From a bacterium (lineage in GTDB: Bacteria > Patescibacteriota > Microgenomatia > UBA1406 > GWC2-37-13): DNA of 64,000 nucleotides. Position 1 is the first letter of the stretch. The number at the start of each line of letters is the position of its first letter. The DNA is taken from contig JAKQDR010000172.1 in the NCBI GenBank assembly GCA_029573715.1, forward strand, positions 48,241 through 112,240, given 5' to 3'. Position numbers and translations under genes: made by a program. Under the pieces are notes generated by a model, which was not told the DNA's origin, searched no databases, and worked only from the letters and a program-made list of their open reading frames with translations. Shown here piece after piece: positions 25,166 to 34,232 of this stretch.

Positions 25166-26407
25166 TTACCACAAATGAATTAGATCCTTGATGGTGATGA
25201 GTATGCTCAGTCCTATAAGGAGAATAAATCCGGCGACATTTACATATTGTTCAAATTTTCTGTTCACGCGTCGACCGGTCACCATCTCGGGGATAAGGAA
25301 CATCAATCGGCCTCCATCAAGTGCAGGAAGCGGTAAAATGTTGACGGTTGCCAGTGAAAGACTGATAATAGCGGTAATATTGAGCAAGTTTTCAACGAGT
25401 TTTTCACCCGAGCTTTTAAGTATCTTGTCAATGACTCGGCCAATGCCCACTGGCCCAGTAACGGTTTCACCGATTATCTCAGGTCGTTTTTCTTCCACGG
25501 CAAATGAAACAACAGACCCAATTGCTTGGAAATTATAGCTGGCGATATTCCATGCATGAAGCACGCCCGCAAAATACGGTTCAATCCCCTGGTCGTATCG
25601 GATGCGAATGAGGTTCATAAGCCCCGCCCCTATCATAACTCTTCCCTCCTCTTTGTTAAACGCAGGCTCTACCACAACCACCCGCATTGCGCCACTGGTA
25701 AAATCTTTCACCTCGATTTCAATGGGCACTCCCTCATTTTGTTTCACTATAAATATAAGTTCATCAGGTTTTTGCATAATGATCCAATCCGCATCATCTG
25801 TCTGTGGTCGCACCCGAAGCACAATTTCTTCTGCCTTAAGCCCGGCAACATCAGCAGGTGAGCCATCAACAATGCCTGACACACCGATAGATTGTTCTAC
25901 CGTGCCGAAAGCGAATGATGGATTACCAATGAGCGGGAGTCTGTCTGACACAAATCCACTTTTTGAGAGCAACACGTAGTAAATAAAAACCGCAAGCACA
26001 ACGTTCATGCTTACTCCGGCAACCATAATCGCAGCCCGCCACCAAACAGATGCACTTTCAAATGAACGTGATACGTAGCGGGGGTCTACCGCACCCCCTT
26101 CACCTCCTGCACCATCTCCATACAGGCGCACAAATCCTCCGATGGGAAGTGAGTTTATGGAGTAAAGCGTATGATCAATGTTTTCAGGATGTTTGGTTCC
26201 TTTGGTGATTACCCATTTACCTTGAATGCGCTGTACGCCAAAGAGGCGGGGGGGAATTCCAAGGCCAAATTCTTCAACAAGCACCCCAGCTTTTCGAGCC
26301 ACAATAAAATGGCCAAACTCATGCACGATGACAATGATTCCCAAAATTACCAGTATGACAATCACCACAAGCGCAATAGATAATACAGGGAGGAGTAATT
26401 CAATCAT
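25166..26407 (-). CDS. rseP: Site-2 protease (RseP/RIP metalloprotease)
   Basis: 413 aa. The zinc motif HEFGH is at about residue 30 in the first membrane helix, and the third ligand is in NILPLPALDGGRLMF near residue 360. A PDZ domain (around VDGSPADVAGLKAEEIVLRV) lies between. The protease cuts transmembrane proteins within the membrane, in regulated signalling or signal-peptide removal. It is located between frr and the nucleotide kinase, as in many bacterial frr-uppS-cdsA-rseP clusters, though uppS and cdsA are absent here. Confidence 0.95.
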   Translation of the reverse strand: MIELLLPVLSIALVVIVILVILGIIVIVHEFGHFIVARKAGVLVEEFGLGIPPRLFGVQRIQGKWVITKGTKHPENIDHTLYSINSLPIGGFVRLYGDGAGGEGGAVDPRYVSRSFESASVWWRAAIMVAGVSMNVVLAVFIYYVLLSKSGFVSDRLPLIGNPSFAFGTVEQSIGVSGIVDGSPADVAGLKAEEIVLRVRPQTDDADWIIMQKPDELIFIVKQNEGVPIEIEVKDFTSGAMRVVVVEPAFNKEEGRVMIGAGLMNLIRIRYDQGIEPYFAGVLHAWNIASYNFQAIGSVVSFAVEEKRPEIIGETVTGPVGIGRVIDKILKSSGEKLVENLLNITAIISLSLATVNILPLPALDGGRLMFLIPEMVTGRRVNRKFEQYVNVAGFILLIGLSILITIKDLIHLW

Positions 26408-26425
26408 AAGATTGGTATGGCCTGA

Positions 26426-26986
26426 CTAAACAGTTGTAATTTCTTTTTCTTTTTTTTCTCGCACGATCTGCAGTTGTTCGTTTACTTTTTGAGTTTCTTC
26501 GTCCACTTGCTTTTCAAGGCGATATTTCTCATCCTCACTGAGCTCTTTTGCCTCAAATGCGTTACGGATTTTCTTGCGGGCATCATCGCGATTTCCTCGC
26601 ACACTGGTGCGGCTTTTCTCAGCCATTTCATTCACGAGTTTGACATACTTTGCCCGTTGCTCTGTTGAGAGCGACGGGACCATGATAAGAATTTTGCTCG
26701 TTTGTGTGGTGGGGCTCAGGCCCAACGGAGATTTGCGTATCGCTTTTTCAATGTCTTGAGTGAGTGTGGGGTCAAAAGGAATGATGGCGAGTGTGGTTGG
26801 GCCCTCATTAGTAATTGTTGCAAGTTCCATAAGCTTCATTTTCATGGCACCTCCATATGCCTCAACTTCAATGTTTTCAAGAAGTGCCGGTGAGGCGTGG
26901 CTTGTCCGCACTGCCTTAAGCTCTTCTTTTAACGCATTCACAACGCCGTCAAAGTGTTTTTTAAGATCGGGAATGATTGTTTTCAT
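26426..26986 (-). CDS. frr: Ribosome recycling factor
   Basis: 186 aa from the ATG at 26986. VRTSHASPALLENIEVEAYG, then IRKSPLGLSPTT and the C-terminal helix with VRGNRDDARKKIRNA match RRF, which with EF-G splits the post-termination ribosome. A TATACT box lies 8 nt before the start. rseP follows after 18 bp. Confidence 0.97.
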   Translation of the reverse strand: MKTIIPDLKKHFDGVVNALKEELKAVRTSHASPALLENIEVEAYGGAMKMKLMELATITNEGPTTLAIIPFDPTLTQDIEKAIRKSPLGLSPTTQTSKILIMVPSLSTEQRAKYVKLVNEMAEKSRTSVRGNRDDARKKIRNAFEAKELSEDEKYRLEKQVDEETQKVNEQLQIVREKKEKEITTV

Positions 26987-27215
26987 ATGCGTAGAGTATA
27001 GCAATAAAATACAAAACGGGAAGTATCACATGTACTTGTGTGTCTTATCTTTAGTTCATAAAATACTTATGAAATCAAAACATATATGTGTATGTGTGCA
27101 CGTATGTATATGTGTGCACGCTGTGGTATAGGGGTTATCATACCCTTCATAAGTATTGACTATCTCAAGGGATGATAGTGTTATAGGTCTTTATTGTATA
27201 TGGTTGGTTTGATTT

Positions 27216-27449
27216 ATGGAAACATTCCGTTCAGGTCGTTCTATTGAGCCGAGTGTTGAAGCTTTTAATTGTAGAAGGAGTGTTGATAATCCTGATGCGC
27301 CTTGTGCTAGGGCTGATTTGCTAGATCGAGTAGTCGAACTTCAGCGTATGGGTATAGTATTTAGATCACAATGCCCCGGGTGTACGGCACCAAATGTAAC
27401 TGGCAAAAGTGCATGTAGGTTTAGCGGACACATCCAAATTTATGGCTGA
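27216..27449 (+). CDS. Possible small Cys-containing protein
   Basis: 77 aa from the ATG at 27216. It has five Cys, including a CPGC pair near residue 53, which could bind zinc. No family is recognised. The preceding 210 bp holds AT-rich sequence with a short TGTGTGCACG repeat and no convincing promoter. It sits alone between divergently placed minus-strand genes, so it may be an accessory gene or not a gene. Confidence 0.4.
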   Translation: METFRSGRSIEPSVEAFNCRRSVDNPDAPCARADLLDRVVELQRMGIVFRSQCPGCTAPNVTGKSACRFSGHIQIYG

Positions 27450-27553
27450 TATTTCAACTGCACCGCTCTAATCTTCCTCATCAAATATAAACGAGGATTT
27501 CACGAAAATAAGACCATGAATATGAAGCGAGTTGGGAGATTACCCAAATAATG

Positions 27554-28015
27554 TTATTCCCTCCCCAATTCCCATCGGGTAATACGGTGGATTTTGGTGT
27601 TCTCTCCAAATTTAAGGATGGCGTCCTTGAGTAAATCACCAATAGACTTTGATGCATCACGAATGTACTCTTGTTTTAAAAGCTCCTCAACATTTTCAGG
27701 ATTCATAGTCGCCACTTGCATCGCGATTTCTTGAGCGAGTTTTTGGAATTCGTCATTTTTTGCGACAAAATCTGTTTCTGTTCGCAGCTCAACAAGCGCC
27801 GCTACTCGTTTGGTGTGGTGAATATATGAGCCGATAACCCCCTGGTCCGCCACGCGCTCTGCCTTGTCGGCAGCCTTTTTTTCACCCCACTTAGTGAGCA
27901 GTTTTTTTGCCTTTTCAATATCTCCACCTGCATCCTCCAAAGCCTTCTTGCAGACGGAAAACGAAACACCTGTTTGTTCACGCAGTGTTTTAAGCAAGGT
28001 AAGATCTATTGACAT
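27554..28015 (-). CDS. tsf: Elongation factor Ts, short form
   Basis: 153 aa, about half the E. coli length. The N-terminal UBA-like domain (LLKTLREQTGVSFSVCKKAL) and the TDFVAKND segment that opens the EF-Tu nucleotide site are present; the second core subdomain and coiled-coil are reduced. EF-Ts exchanges GDP for GTP on EF-Tu. It follows rpsB after 33 bp, the usual rpsB-tsf pair. Confidence 0.96.
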   Translation of the reverse strand: MSIDLTLLKTLREQTGVSFSVCKKALEDAGGDIEKAKKLLTKWGEKKAADKAERVADQGVIGSYIHHTKRVAALVELRTETDFVAKNDEFQKLAQEIAMQVATMNPENVEELLKQEYIRDASKSIGDLLKDAILKFGENTKIHRITRWELGRE

Positions 28016-28048
28016 AAGGACAATTAAAATTAAATAGGCTAACGGACG

Positions 28049-28864
28049 TTAGGCAGTTTTCTTTTTGGGCTTTTTCACTGAGGTCTTTTTTTTCGCCGGT
28101 TTTTCTTTTGGTTTTTCAACTTCTTTCTCAGACTCTGGCTGTTTTTCCTCTTCAGTAGATGCTTCAGCCGGTTTAGCCACCGGTGCTTGTTTTACAAATG
28201 AATGTGCAAGTTGAGTGAGCACCATTTCAACTGCACCCGGCGTGTCGTCATTGAGCATGATGGGGTGCTCCACTTCCTCAGGATTGCAGTTTGTGTCAAC
28301 GATTGCAATTACGGGAATTCCTGACTTATGCGCTTCACCAACAGCATTCTTTTCTTTTTTGATGTCAACAATCACCATCAGATCAGGGATTTTCGTCATG
28401 TGGATTACACCTGCATACAGGCGTTCGAGTTTGTGCACTTCCTTTTCAAGTGCAACTATCTCGTGCTTAACATATTTTCCCCATTCGCCCGCATCGCGCT
28501 GACGCTTGAGCTCAATAAGTTTTTTTACATTCTTAGAAATAGTGTTGAAATTGGTCAGAAGTCCGGGAAGCCATTTGGTAGTAATGTAGTGGGCCCCCAT
28601 CGATTGAGCAAGCTCAGTTGCTTTGGGTGCGACTGACTTTTTTGTTGCGCACACGAGCAGGCTTTTTCCTTCTTTTGACGCCTCAGAGAGAATAGTTTTT
28701 GCATGATCAATTTGAGTGATGGTTTGCTCGAGATCTATGATGGCGACACCATCTGAAATCTGATATACGTATTTTTTTGATCGAGGATGCAATCTGCTTT
28801 TACGGTGTCCCAGATGAGCACCAAGCTCGAAAAGTTGTTTTGCGCGTGAAAAAGAATCTGTCAT
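28049..28864 (-). CDS. rpsB: Ribosomal protein uS2 with charged C-terminal tail
   Basis: 271 aa from the ATG at 28864; an open frame to 29017 continues through the leader and is rejected. LFELGAHLGHRKSRLHPRSK is the S2 start, and VDTNCNPEEVEHPIMLNDD is also diagnostic. The last 40 residues are Lys/Glu/Pro-rich (EEKQPESEKEVEKPKEKPAK), an extension beyond the usual fold. TACAAT lies 11 nt before the ATG. Confidence 0.97.
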   Translation of the reverse strand: MTDSFSRAKQLFELGAHLGHRKSRLHPRSKKYVYQISDGVAIIDLEQTITQIDHAKTILSEASKEGKSLLVCATKKSVAPKATELAQSMGAHYITTKWLPGLLTNFNTISKNVKKLIELKRQRDAGEWGKYVKHEIVALEKEVHKLERLYAGVIHMTKIPDLMVIVDIKKEKNAVGEAHKSGIPVIAIVDTNCNPEEVEHPIMLNDDTPGAVEMVLTQLAHSFVKQAPVAKPAEASTEEEKQPESEKEVEKPKEKPAKKKTSVKKPKKKTA

Positions 28865-29059
28865 AAAGCGTCTAGATTGTATCAGGAAAAAGCAAAAAAA
28901 CAACACCTCCCCATTCACCCAAGACTCTCGCGATAGTCTATGCGTCCATACTCTGCGTTCAATACTCGTACACACACAGCCCACCACATCCTTTTCAAAC
29001 GAAACGCTCATCTCCACTTGAGGAGAATATTGATCTACGCAAATGACACAAGCCGCACA
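28865..29059 (-). promoter_or_regulatory. rpsB-tsf upstream region
   Basis: This 195-bp gap downstream of galU's stop contains no gene I can support. On the minus strand it holds TTGAAC with TAGACT 16 bp later, a small hairpin AGACT...AGTCT and, next to rpsB, TTGTTT with TACAAT 16 bp later. S2 autoregulation through this leader is possible but is not shown by the sequence. Confidence 0.4.
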
Positions 29060-29956
29060 TCAGAGTTTTAGTGATTTGAGATATTCGGTAAATTCTTCTT
29101 TCAACTCTTCATGTTCCATTGCAAAATCCACAATGGTTTTCAAATATTCAAGCTTGTTACCCGTGTCATAATATCGGCCATTTTGTATTTCATAGGCGAT
29201 AACCCGTTTACCATCGGCGAGCATAAGCTTGAGTGCGTCATTGTAGTATAGTTCACTATCGGCCTCTAGTTTGTCGTATGCTTTTTCTAAATAGGTGAAT
29301 ATGTCAGGTGTGAACACAAATCCAGATACATTGGCCAAATCGGAGGGGGCATTTGCCTTACCTGGTTTTTCAACGATAACTTTGGTGTCAATCACGCCAT
29401 CTCTGATGAGTTCGCCTCCTGCGATGCCATAGCGATCATAATCCACATCTTTTGTGCATCTGATGCTTGCGAGTATGGAGCATCCAAACTCATCATACGC
29501 ATCTAAAAGTTGTCTAAATCTGCTTTTTGGTTTAGCGTGAATAAAATCATCACTCCATGTATAGAGAAATGGCTCATCACCCACGATGCTTCGAACATTT
29601 AATAAAGGAGTGCCATTGCCATAGGGCCCTTTTTGTCGAACATATACAAAGTTTGCCATTTCAGCGACTGCGTATACTTCGTCCAAAAGATGTTTCTTTT
29701 TCGGCCCGCCCATGCGTAAATTTTCAACCAAATCTAGACTGGGGTGATCGAAATGATCTTCAATGGTGCGCTTGTGGTAGCCGGTGACAATGATAATATC
29801 TTTTATACCCACACTCACAAGCTCCTCAACAACATATTGAATGATAGGCTTGTCCACAACAGGAAGCATCTCCTTGGGCATAGCTTTTGTTTGTGGAAGA
29901 AATCGTGTACCAAATCCAGCAGCGGGAATGACTGCTTTTGTAATTTTACTTTTCAT
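29060..29956 (-). CDS. galU: UTP-glucose-1-phosphate uridylyltransferase
   Basis: 298 aa. The N-terminal nucleotide-binding motif PAAGFGTRFLPQTKAMPKEM and the active-site region WSDDF, VEKPG and SGFVF are those of GalU. It makes UDP-glucose for surface polysaccharide synthesis. The neighbouring genes on the same strand encode a membrane Big-domain protein and thymidylate kinase; no further sugar-nucleotide gene is adjacent. Confidence 0.95.
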   Translation of the reverse strand: MKSKITKAVIPAAGFGTRFLPQTKAMPKEMLPVVDKPIIQYVVEELVSVGIKDIIIVTGYHKRTIEDHFDHPSLDLVENLRMGGPKKKHLLDEVYAVAEMANFVYVRQKGPYGNGTPLLNVRSIVGDEPFLYTWSDDFIHAKPKSRFRQLLDAYDEFGCSILASIRCTKDVDYDRYGIAGGELIRDGVIDTKVIVEKPGKANAPSDLANVSGFVFTPDIFTYLEKAYDKLEADSELYYNDALKLMLADGKRVIAYEIQNGRYYDTGNKLEYLKTIVDFAMEHEELKEEFTEYLKSLKL

Positions 29957-30001
29957 AAGTATGAGTTCGAATTAATTGGTAATTGAATTTACTGTGTAGC
30001 C

Positions 30002-30541
30002 CTATTCACCCTGTACCGTTATTTGTTTGGCAAAGGGTTCCCCTTCGACCAAAAAGGATATCTGAGCGGTATCTGGCTCAAGGAGTGTGAGTTTGAAGCT
30101 TATTTGTCCGGATTGATCGGTCAGACCATTAGCTCGATCGAGTGTGCCTGAGCTTGTCTGTAAAGTCACTCGTTTGCCGGCAAGTGGGCGCGACTGCTCG
30201 TCGGCAACAAACAAACTGACGGTGCTTATTTCTTGTCCGTCTGCTTTAATGGTCAGTGGATCCGCGAATACGTATGAGTGAGTGGCTGAGGGCGTGTTTT
30301 GGACAAACGCACGCGTATATGTTGACAGGGGGCCGGTAAAGAGCATATATCCACCAACAAGCGCCGCCAGAGCTATTACGGCAATAAGAAGTAGTCCAAA
30401 TTTATGATCTTTGGGTGAGGATGTGGGTGAATCTTGATTTGAGATGTCTTTAACTTTTGCTTGAGCGGAGACAGCTGCAGCAACTGCAACTCGATTGTCG
30501 CCAAACGGAGTCTCAATACTTTGCTTTTTAGATTGATCCAT
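30002..30541 (-). CDS. Single-pass membrane protein with Ig-like (Big/invasin-type) domain
   Basis: 179 aa. A cytoplasmic segment of about 45 residues is followed by one membrane helix (GLLLIAVIALAALVGGYMLF) and an extracellular beta domain. GKRVTLQTSSGTLDRANGLTD and GQISFKLTL look like the core of a bacterial Ig-like Big domain. The partner is unknown. Its start overlaps the 3' end of tmk by 14 bp, so they are translationally linked. Confidence 0.7.
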   Translation of the reverse strand: MDQSKKQSIETPFGDNRVAVAAAVSAQAKVKDISNQDSPTSSPKDHKFGLLLIAVIALAALVGGYMLFTGPLSTYTRAFVQNTPSATHSYVFADPLTIKADGQEISTVSLFVADEQSRPLAGKRVTLQTSSGTLDRANGLTDQSGQISFKLTLLEPDTAQISFLVEGEPFAKQITVQGE

Positions 30542-31244
30542 ATGTATCCTTTAGTAATTGTACTATCAAAGCATGTATGGTTTCAATAGGCATAAGGACT
30601 CGGCGTGCATCAGTGCAGCGCACCAAGCGCCAATGAGGACGTTTTTTAGCAAGAAGCGTATACATTCGTCCAGCTAATTGTTGATGAGAGAGATCTTTTT
30701 CTGCAAGGTCTTTGCGCATACCTTTCAGATGGGTGCGCAGCCCCTTCCTAAGGTTCATTTTAGAAGAGATGGTATGAGGTACCTGCAGGCATATCACCAA
30801 ATCTTCGCGAGGTATTTGCAGGATTTCATACTCTAAATATTCGTCCCATTTTATGAATGCAGTTCGTTCTTTCGCACTTTGCATTTTTGCAGTTTGGTGT
30901 GCCAAGTGAGAGGTGACATATCTATTGCACACAATCCACCCCCCCTTCGCAAGCCACGTGCGCATTTCGATTGCCACCGATGCTCTATCAAGTGCATACG
31001 GAAGCGTAAGTAGGTACGGTGACACTTCCTTAAACTTTCCATATTCACCCCGCAAAAATCGTGCCACCATATCGCCAAAAAAATTCTTTTCATACTGCGG
31101 AAAGTCGTAGAAGCGTACGCGCACCCCTCTCCTTTTTAGATATTTTATGAGAAGCTCCGCTTGAGTTGCCTTTCCCGTTCCATCTGCACCTTCAATGATA
31201 ATTAGTTTTCCGCGTCGTGCGTGACGTGTTTTCTTCTGTTTCAT
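30528..31244 (-). CDS. tmk: Thymidylate kinase-like protein
   Basis: 238 aa. The P-loop IEGADGTGKATQAELL is at about residues 17-32, with Ala in place of the usual Ser after Lys. DFPQYE and the DRASVAIEMRTWLAKGG...CNRYVTSHLAHQ region match dTMP kinase, whose DR(Y/F) and SxxAYQ motifs contact dTMP. It makes dTDP. The C-terminus is longer than usual. TACAAT is 10 nt before the ATG. Confidence 0.85.
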   Translation of the reverse strand: MKQKKTRHARRGKLIIIEGADGTGKATQAELLIKYLKRRGVRVRFYDFPQYEKNFFGDMVARFLRGEYGKFKEVSPYLLTLPYALDRASVAIEMRTWLAKGGWIVCNRYVTSHLAHQTAKMQSAKERTAFIKWDEYLEYEILQIPREDLVICLQVPHTISSKMNLRKGLRTHLKGMRKDLAEKDLSHQQLAGRMYTLLAKKRPHWRLVRCTDARRVLMPIETIHALIVQLLKDTYGSI

Positions 31245-31274
31245 ATATTGCGTTATTGTACGCGCACCCCCACC

Positions 31275-31838
31275 TTAGGTCAACTCTATTGGTAATGATA
31301 TTAAACCATTTTCAGTGGGTGCCAGTGGGAGATTTAAACAATGAGCTTGATTTAGGTTGGGTGCTTCGTGTTGTTTTTTCCATCTGCGTCTAGCGCCTCG
31401 CAATGGTGCTCCAGAGAACGAAAAGATTGTGGTTCTTGTTCCTGTCTCATGCTGAATATGTTCAATTCTTTCTTGTTCGAATCCTCCACATGGTCGTGAT
31501 ATACCATTACTCCCATTAGCAAGTTGCTTAGCAGCATATTGGCTAATGGGACATCCCCAACAACCTGTATCACTTGTCCTCCATAAGCTCAGCGCATATT
31601 TTGCCTGCTGTTCCATTTCATGAGCTTCCTTTGCGTGCGCTTCACCTGCAACCCATGCATTTTTTATAGTCCACCAAAGCCTACGCAATCTTGATGGTGT
31701 TAGGGTATCCGGTTGTGTTTTCTCTCCATTGACGTGCGGTAGCGTGACGTGCACTTGTACACGTGCAGGGCCATGTGTTTGAGCATTGCTCTGATGACCT
31801 TCAAGACATCTGGGGTCTCTGTAGATTTGTGTTTCCAT
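31275..31838 (-). CDS. Protein of unknown function (187 aa)
   Basis: I do not recognise this protein. It is hydrophilic, with a helical Trp/Ala/Glu-rich centre (WWTIKNAWVAGEAHAKEAHEM) and a GCWGCPISQYAAKQL segment whose Cys pair and a later CGG could bind a metal. No signal peptide or membrane helix is present. A TATTAT box lies 4 nt before the ATG. It is isolated between tmk and the Clp-like gene. Confidence 0.55.
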   Translation of the reverse strand: METQIYRDPRCLEGHQSNAQTHGPARVQVHVTLPHVNGEKTQPDTLTPSRLRRLWWTIKNAWVAGEAHAKEAHEMEQQAKYALSLWRTSDTGCWGCPISQYAAKQLANGSNGISRPCGGFEQERIEHIQHETGTRTTIFSFSGAPLRGARRRWKKQHEAPNLNQAHCLNLPLAPTENGLISLPIELT

Positions 31839-31930
31839 GAAAATAATATGCCATGATAATCTAGTGTCGGTATTCTACACCACGGAGGTAGGTATGCAGA
31901 TATATGTTGATTTAGCTAATAACCATCTGA

Positions 31931-34177
31931 CTAAATGGTGATTGTTGATCCTTTTTGTGCATTGTTGGTGAGAATGTGTTTTGCAACGACATTCTCCACA
32001 TTTTCTTGAATGGCGCGCGCCAGATCACGTGCACCATATGCAGGGTTGAAATTGCTTGCCACAATGGCGCGAAGCGTTTCATCCGAAACAGTCAAATGCA
32101 CATCATGCAGATGTTCTACATTGTGCACAATCTCACCCACCATCTGCTTGCCGATAGCAAACGCCGACTCATTGCTTAAAGGCGCAAACGCAATAACCCC
32201 GTCGAAGCGATTAAGAAATTCGGGAGAAAAATATCTGTTTTCAATGAGGAAGCTCATAATATCACTGTCTTTTTGAAGTGGCATTGTGATATTGTTAGCG
32301 CCTCCTGCATGCCCATAAAACTCAAGCGCTCCGGCATTACTTGTCGCAATAACCACAAGACTTTTGCAATCTACATGCTTGCCCAAACTGTCGGTGATAT
32401 ATCCCTCATCAAGCAGGGTGAGAAAAATGTTAAGCAGATCATGGTGAGCTTTTTCGATTTCATCAAGTAGGAGTATGCCGTAGGGTTTTTCGCGTATCGC
32501 ACTCACCAAAAGTCCCGGCTCGCCTGCTTCGGAATTACCGATGAGTCGAGCAATATCTTCAACTCGCTGAAACTCAGACATATCAAAGCGAATCATGGCA
32601 TCAGTCGCCTCAAAAAATTCACGAGCGAGCACTTTGGCGGTCTCAGTTTTACCTACTCCCGTTGGGCCTAAGAAAAGAAATGTCGCCAAAGGTTTTTTTC
32701 GTTTGCCAATCATAAGAAATGATCGTTGGAGCGCCGCTGAAAGTTGCCCCATGGTATGTTGTTGTCCAACCACATAGATGTTGAGCCGATCATATATGGT
32801 CAGAAGTTTTTCTTTAAACCCGTCGGTGAGGGTGGTAGGTACATGGGTGCGTTTTGAAAGCACCGCATCAACCATGTCAGGGGTTACGATACGTGGTGTT
32901 CCTTTTGGAACAGTCATATTTTTAACGATGGTACAACACTCATCAATCACCATAAGCGCCTTCTCCGGAAATGGCACATCCGTGATGAAAAAGGCGGATT
33001 TATGCACTGCCGTATAGATCGTTTCATAAAGCAGTGACACTTTGTATCGATGTTCGAATCGATGCGTGTGCTCCATTAGTATCTGCAGGGTGATTTCCGG
33101 GGTAATTTCGGGCACCGTGAGGAGTGTGAAGTGATTTTTGAGCACCTGTTTTGTATAGAGAAATTTTTGATACGCATAAGGAGTGGTGGTGCCAATGATA
33201 TGAATGCGATTGCTTCGCAAAAACTTTTCAAACGGAGTCGACAAATCAATGTGCCCCTCTCCCATGCTCATATATTTGTCAAAGTTGTGAATGACAAAAA
33301 TGATGTTTCCGGCTTTGTCTGCTTCTTCAAAGAGTCCCTCAAGAATAGTCTCTCTGATTTTAGGATCTCGATCTACCGCCATAATCTTTTCCAGATTAAT
33401 CTCAAGGAGGCGTTTAAATGCAAGAAGCGGATTTCCCCTTCCTTTATAAATTCGATATGCGAGCGAATCTATCATGGTGCGCTTGCCCACGCCCGGCTCT
33501 CCCATCATGAGGATATTTGCCCCGTTTGATTTACACAGCACATCTTCAATTGTCTTAAGCTCCGTCTCACGACCGATGGTCATGGGTTTGTCTTCATATT
33601 GCCCCGCCCCTCCGGACAAGTCCACCACGTAATTATCAAGAGTTGGGGTATATCCTTGTGCCCAATCGCGGCCAATAGGCACGGTGTTGAATAGATTGTC
33701 AAGTTCCCACCAGCGGGCATGATGAGTGGTTTTGGCATACCAGGTGTCAAACCACTCCTCAACCACCGGTACATGTGCTGCATCGTGCGTGTGGCTTGCG
33801 ATAAACGCTTGCTTGAGTTCTTGAATGCGCACACTTTCAGGCTTTGCCAGGCTTTGGAGAAGCAGTTGTATGGGGAGTATACAGAGGCTGTAGGCGGCAA
33901 GAATGAGCAAGGCGATAGGGACATATATAATTTGAACGATAAGATAGGTGAATAATGTTGCAACCCGCACGAAAAACCCGATACCACGACTAACCAAATC
34001 AAACGCCACATCATTAAAGTATTCGGATAATGAGAAACCAACGCGTTTTTGGGTGGGCATCACCCGCTTCCACGGCTCAAGGAGCGTCCGCACCAGAAGA
34101 TCAACCGAGAAATAATAGGGCAGGAATACGAATATATTTACGAGTGCCTGAGTAAGGGTGGAGAATGAGGAGAACAT
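31931..34177 (-). CDS. Membrane-anchored Clp-like double AAA+ ATPase
   Basis: 748 aa. The N-terminus has hydrophobic segments at about 8-25 and 65-105 instead of a Clp N-domain. AAA-1 has Walker A GEPGVGKRT near residue 225 but its Walker B reads IIFVIHNFDK, without the DE pair. AAA-2 has Walker A GPTGVGKTET near 500, Walker B GILLLDEIEKA and sensor ATSNAG, all intact, plus the C-terminal D2-small domain. It should be a membrane-tethered unfoldase powered mainly by AAA-2. No clpP is in the window. The promoter region contains a heptad array. Confidence 0.88.
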   Translation of the reverse strand: MFSSFSTLTQALVNIFVFLPYYFSVDLLVRTLLEPWKRVMPTQKRVGFSLSEYFNDVAFDLVSRGIGFFVRVATLFTYLIVQIIYVPIALLILAAYSLCILPIQLLLQSLAKPESVRIQELKQAFIASHTHDAAHVPVVEEWFDTWYAKTTHHARWWELDNLFNTVPIGRDWAQGYTPTLDNYVVDLSGGAGQYEDKPMTIGRETELKTIEDVLCKSNGANILMMGEPGVGKRTMIDSLAYRIYKGRGNPLLAFKRLLEINLEKIMAVDRDPKIRETILEGLFEEADKAGNIIFVIHNFDKYMSMGEGHIDLSTPFEKFLRSNRIHIIGTTTPYAYQKFLYTKQVLKNHFTLLTVPEITPEITLQILMEHTHRFEHRYKVSLLYETIYTAVHKSAFFITDVPFPEKALMVIDECCTIVKNMTVPKGTPRIVTPDMVDAVLSKRTHVPTTLTDGFKEKLLTIYDRLNIYVVGQQHTMGQLSAALQRSFLMIGKRKKPLATFLFLGPTGVGKTETAKVLAREFFEATDAMIRFDMSEFQRVEDIARLIGNSEAGEPGLLVSAIREKPYGILLLDEIEKAHHDLLNIFLTLLDEGYITDSLGKHVDCKSLVVIATSNAGALEFYGHAGGANNITMPLQKDSDIMSFLIENRYFSPEFLNRFDGVIAFAPLSNESAFAIGKQMVGEIVHNVEHLHDVHLTVSDETLRAIVASNFNPAYGARDLARAIQENVENVVAKHILTNNAQKGSTITI

Positions 34178-34182
34178 GGTAT

Positions 34183-34217
34183 GTGTACAGAGTACAAAGT
34201 ACGCAGTACAAAGTCAA
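34183..34217 (-). repeat. Solo TACAGAG-type heptad array that forms the clp-like promoter
   Basis: Four in-phase 7-bp units (TACAGAG, TACAAAG, TACGCAG, TACAAAG) at 34186-34213 match the arrays bracketing the IVP cassette. On the minus strand TTGACT (34212-34217), a 17-bp spacer and TACTCT (34189-34194) lie within it, 11 nt before the ATPase ATG. Confidence 0.7.
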
Positions 34218-34232
34218 ACAGAGGTGCAACTA

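Noticed and set aside
28865..29017. N-terminal extension of S2 to 29017
   Set aside because: S2 normally begins at the MTDSFSRAKQLF start; the extra part covers the leader and its promoter-like boxes.
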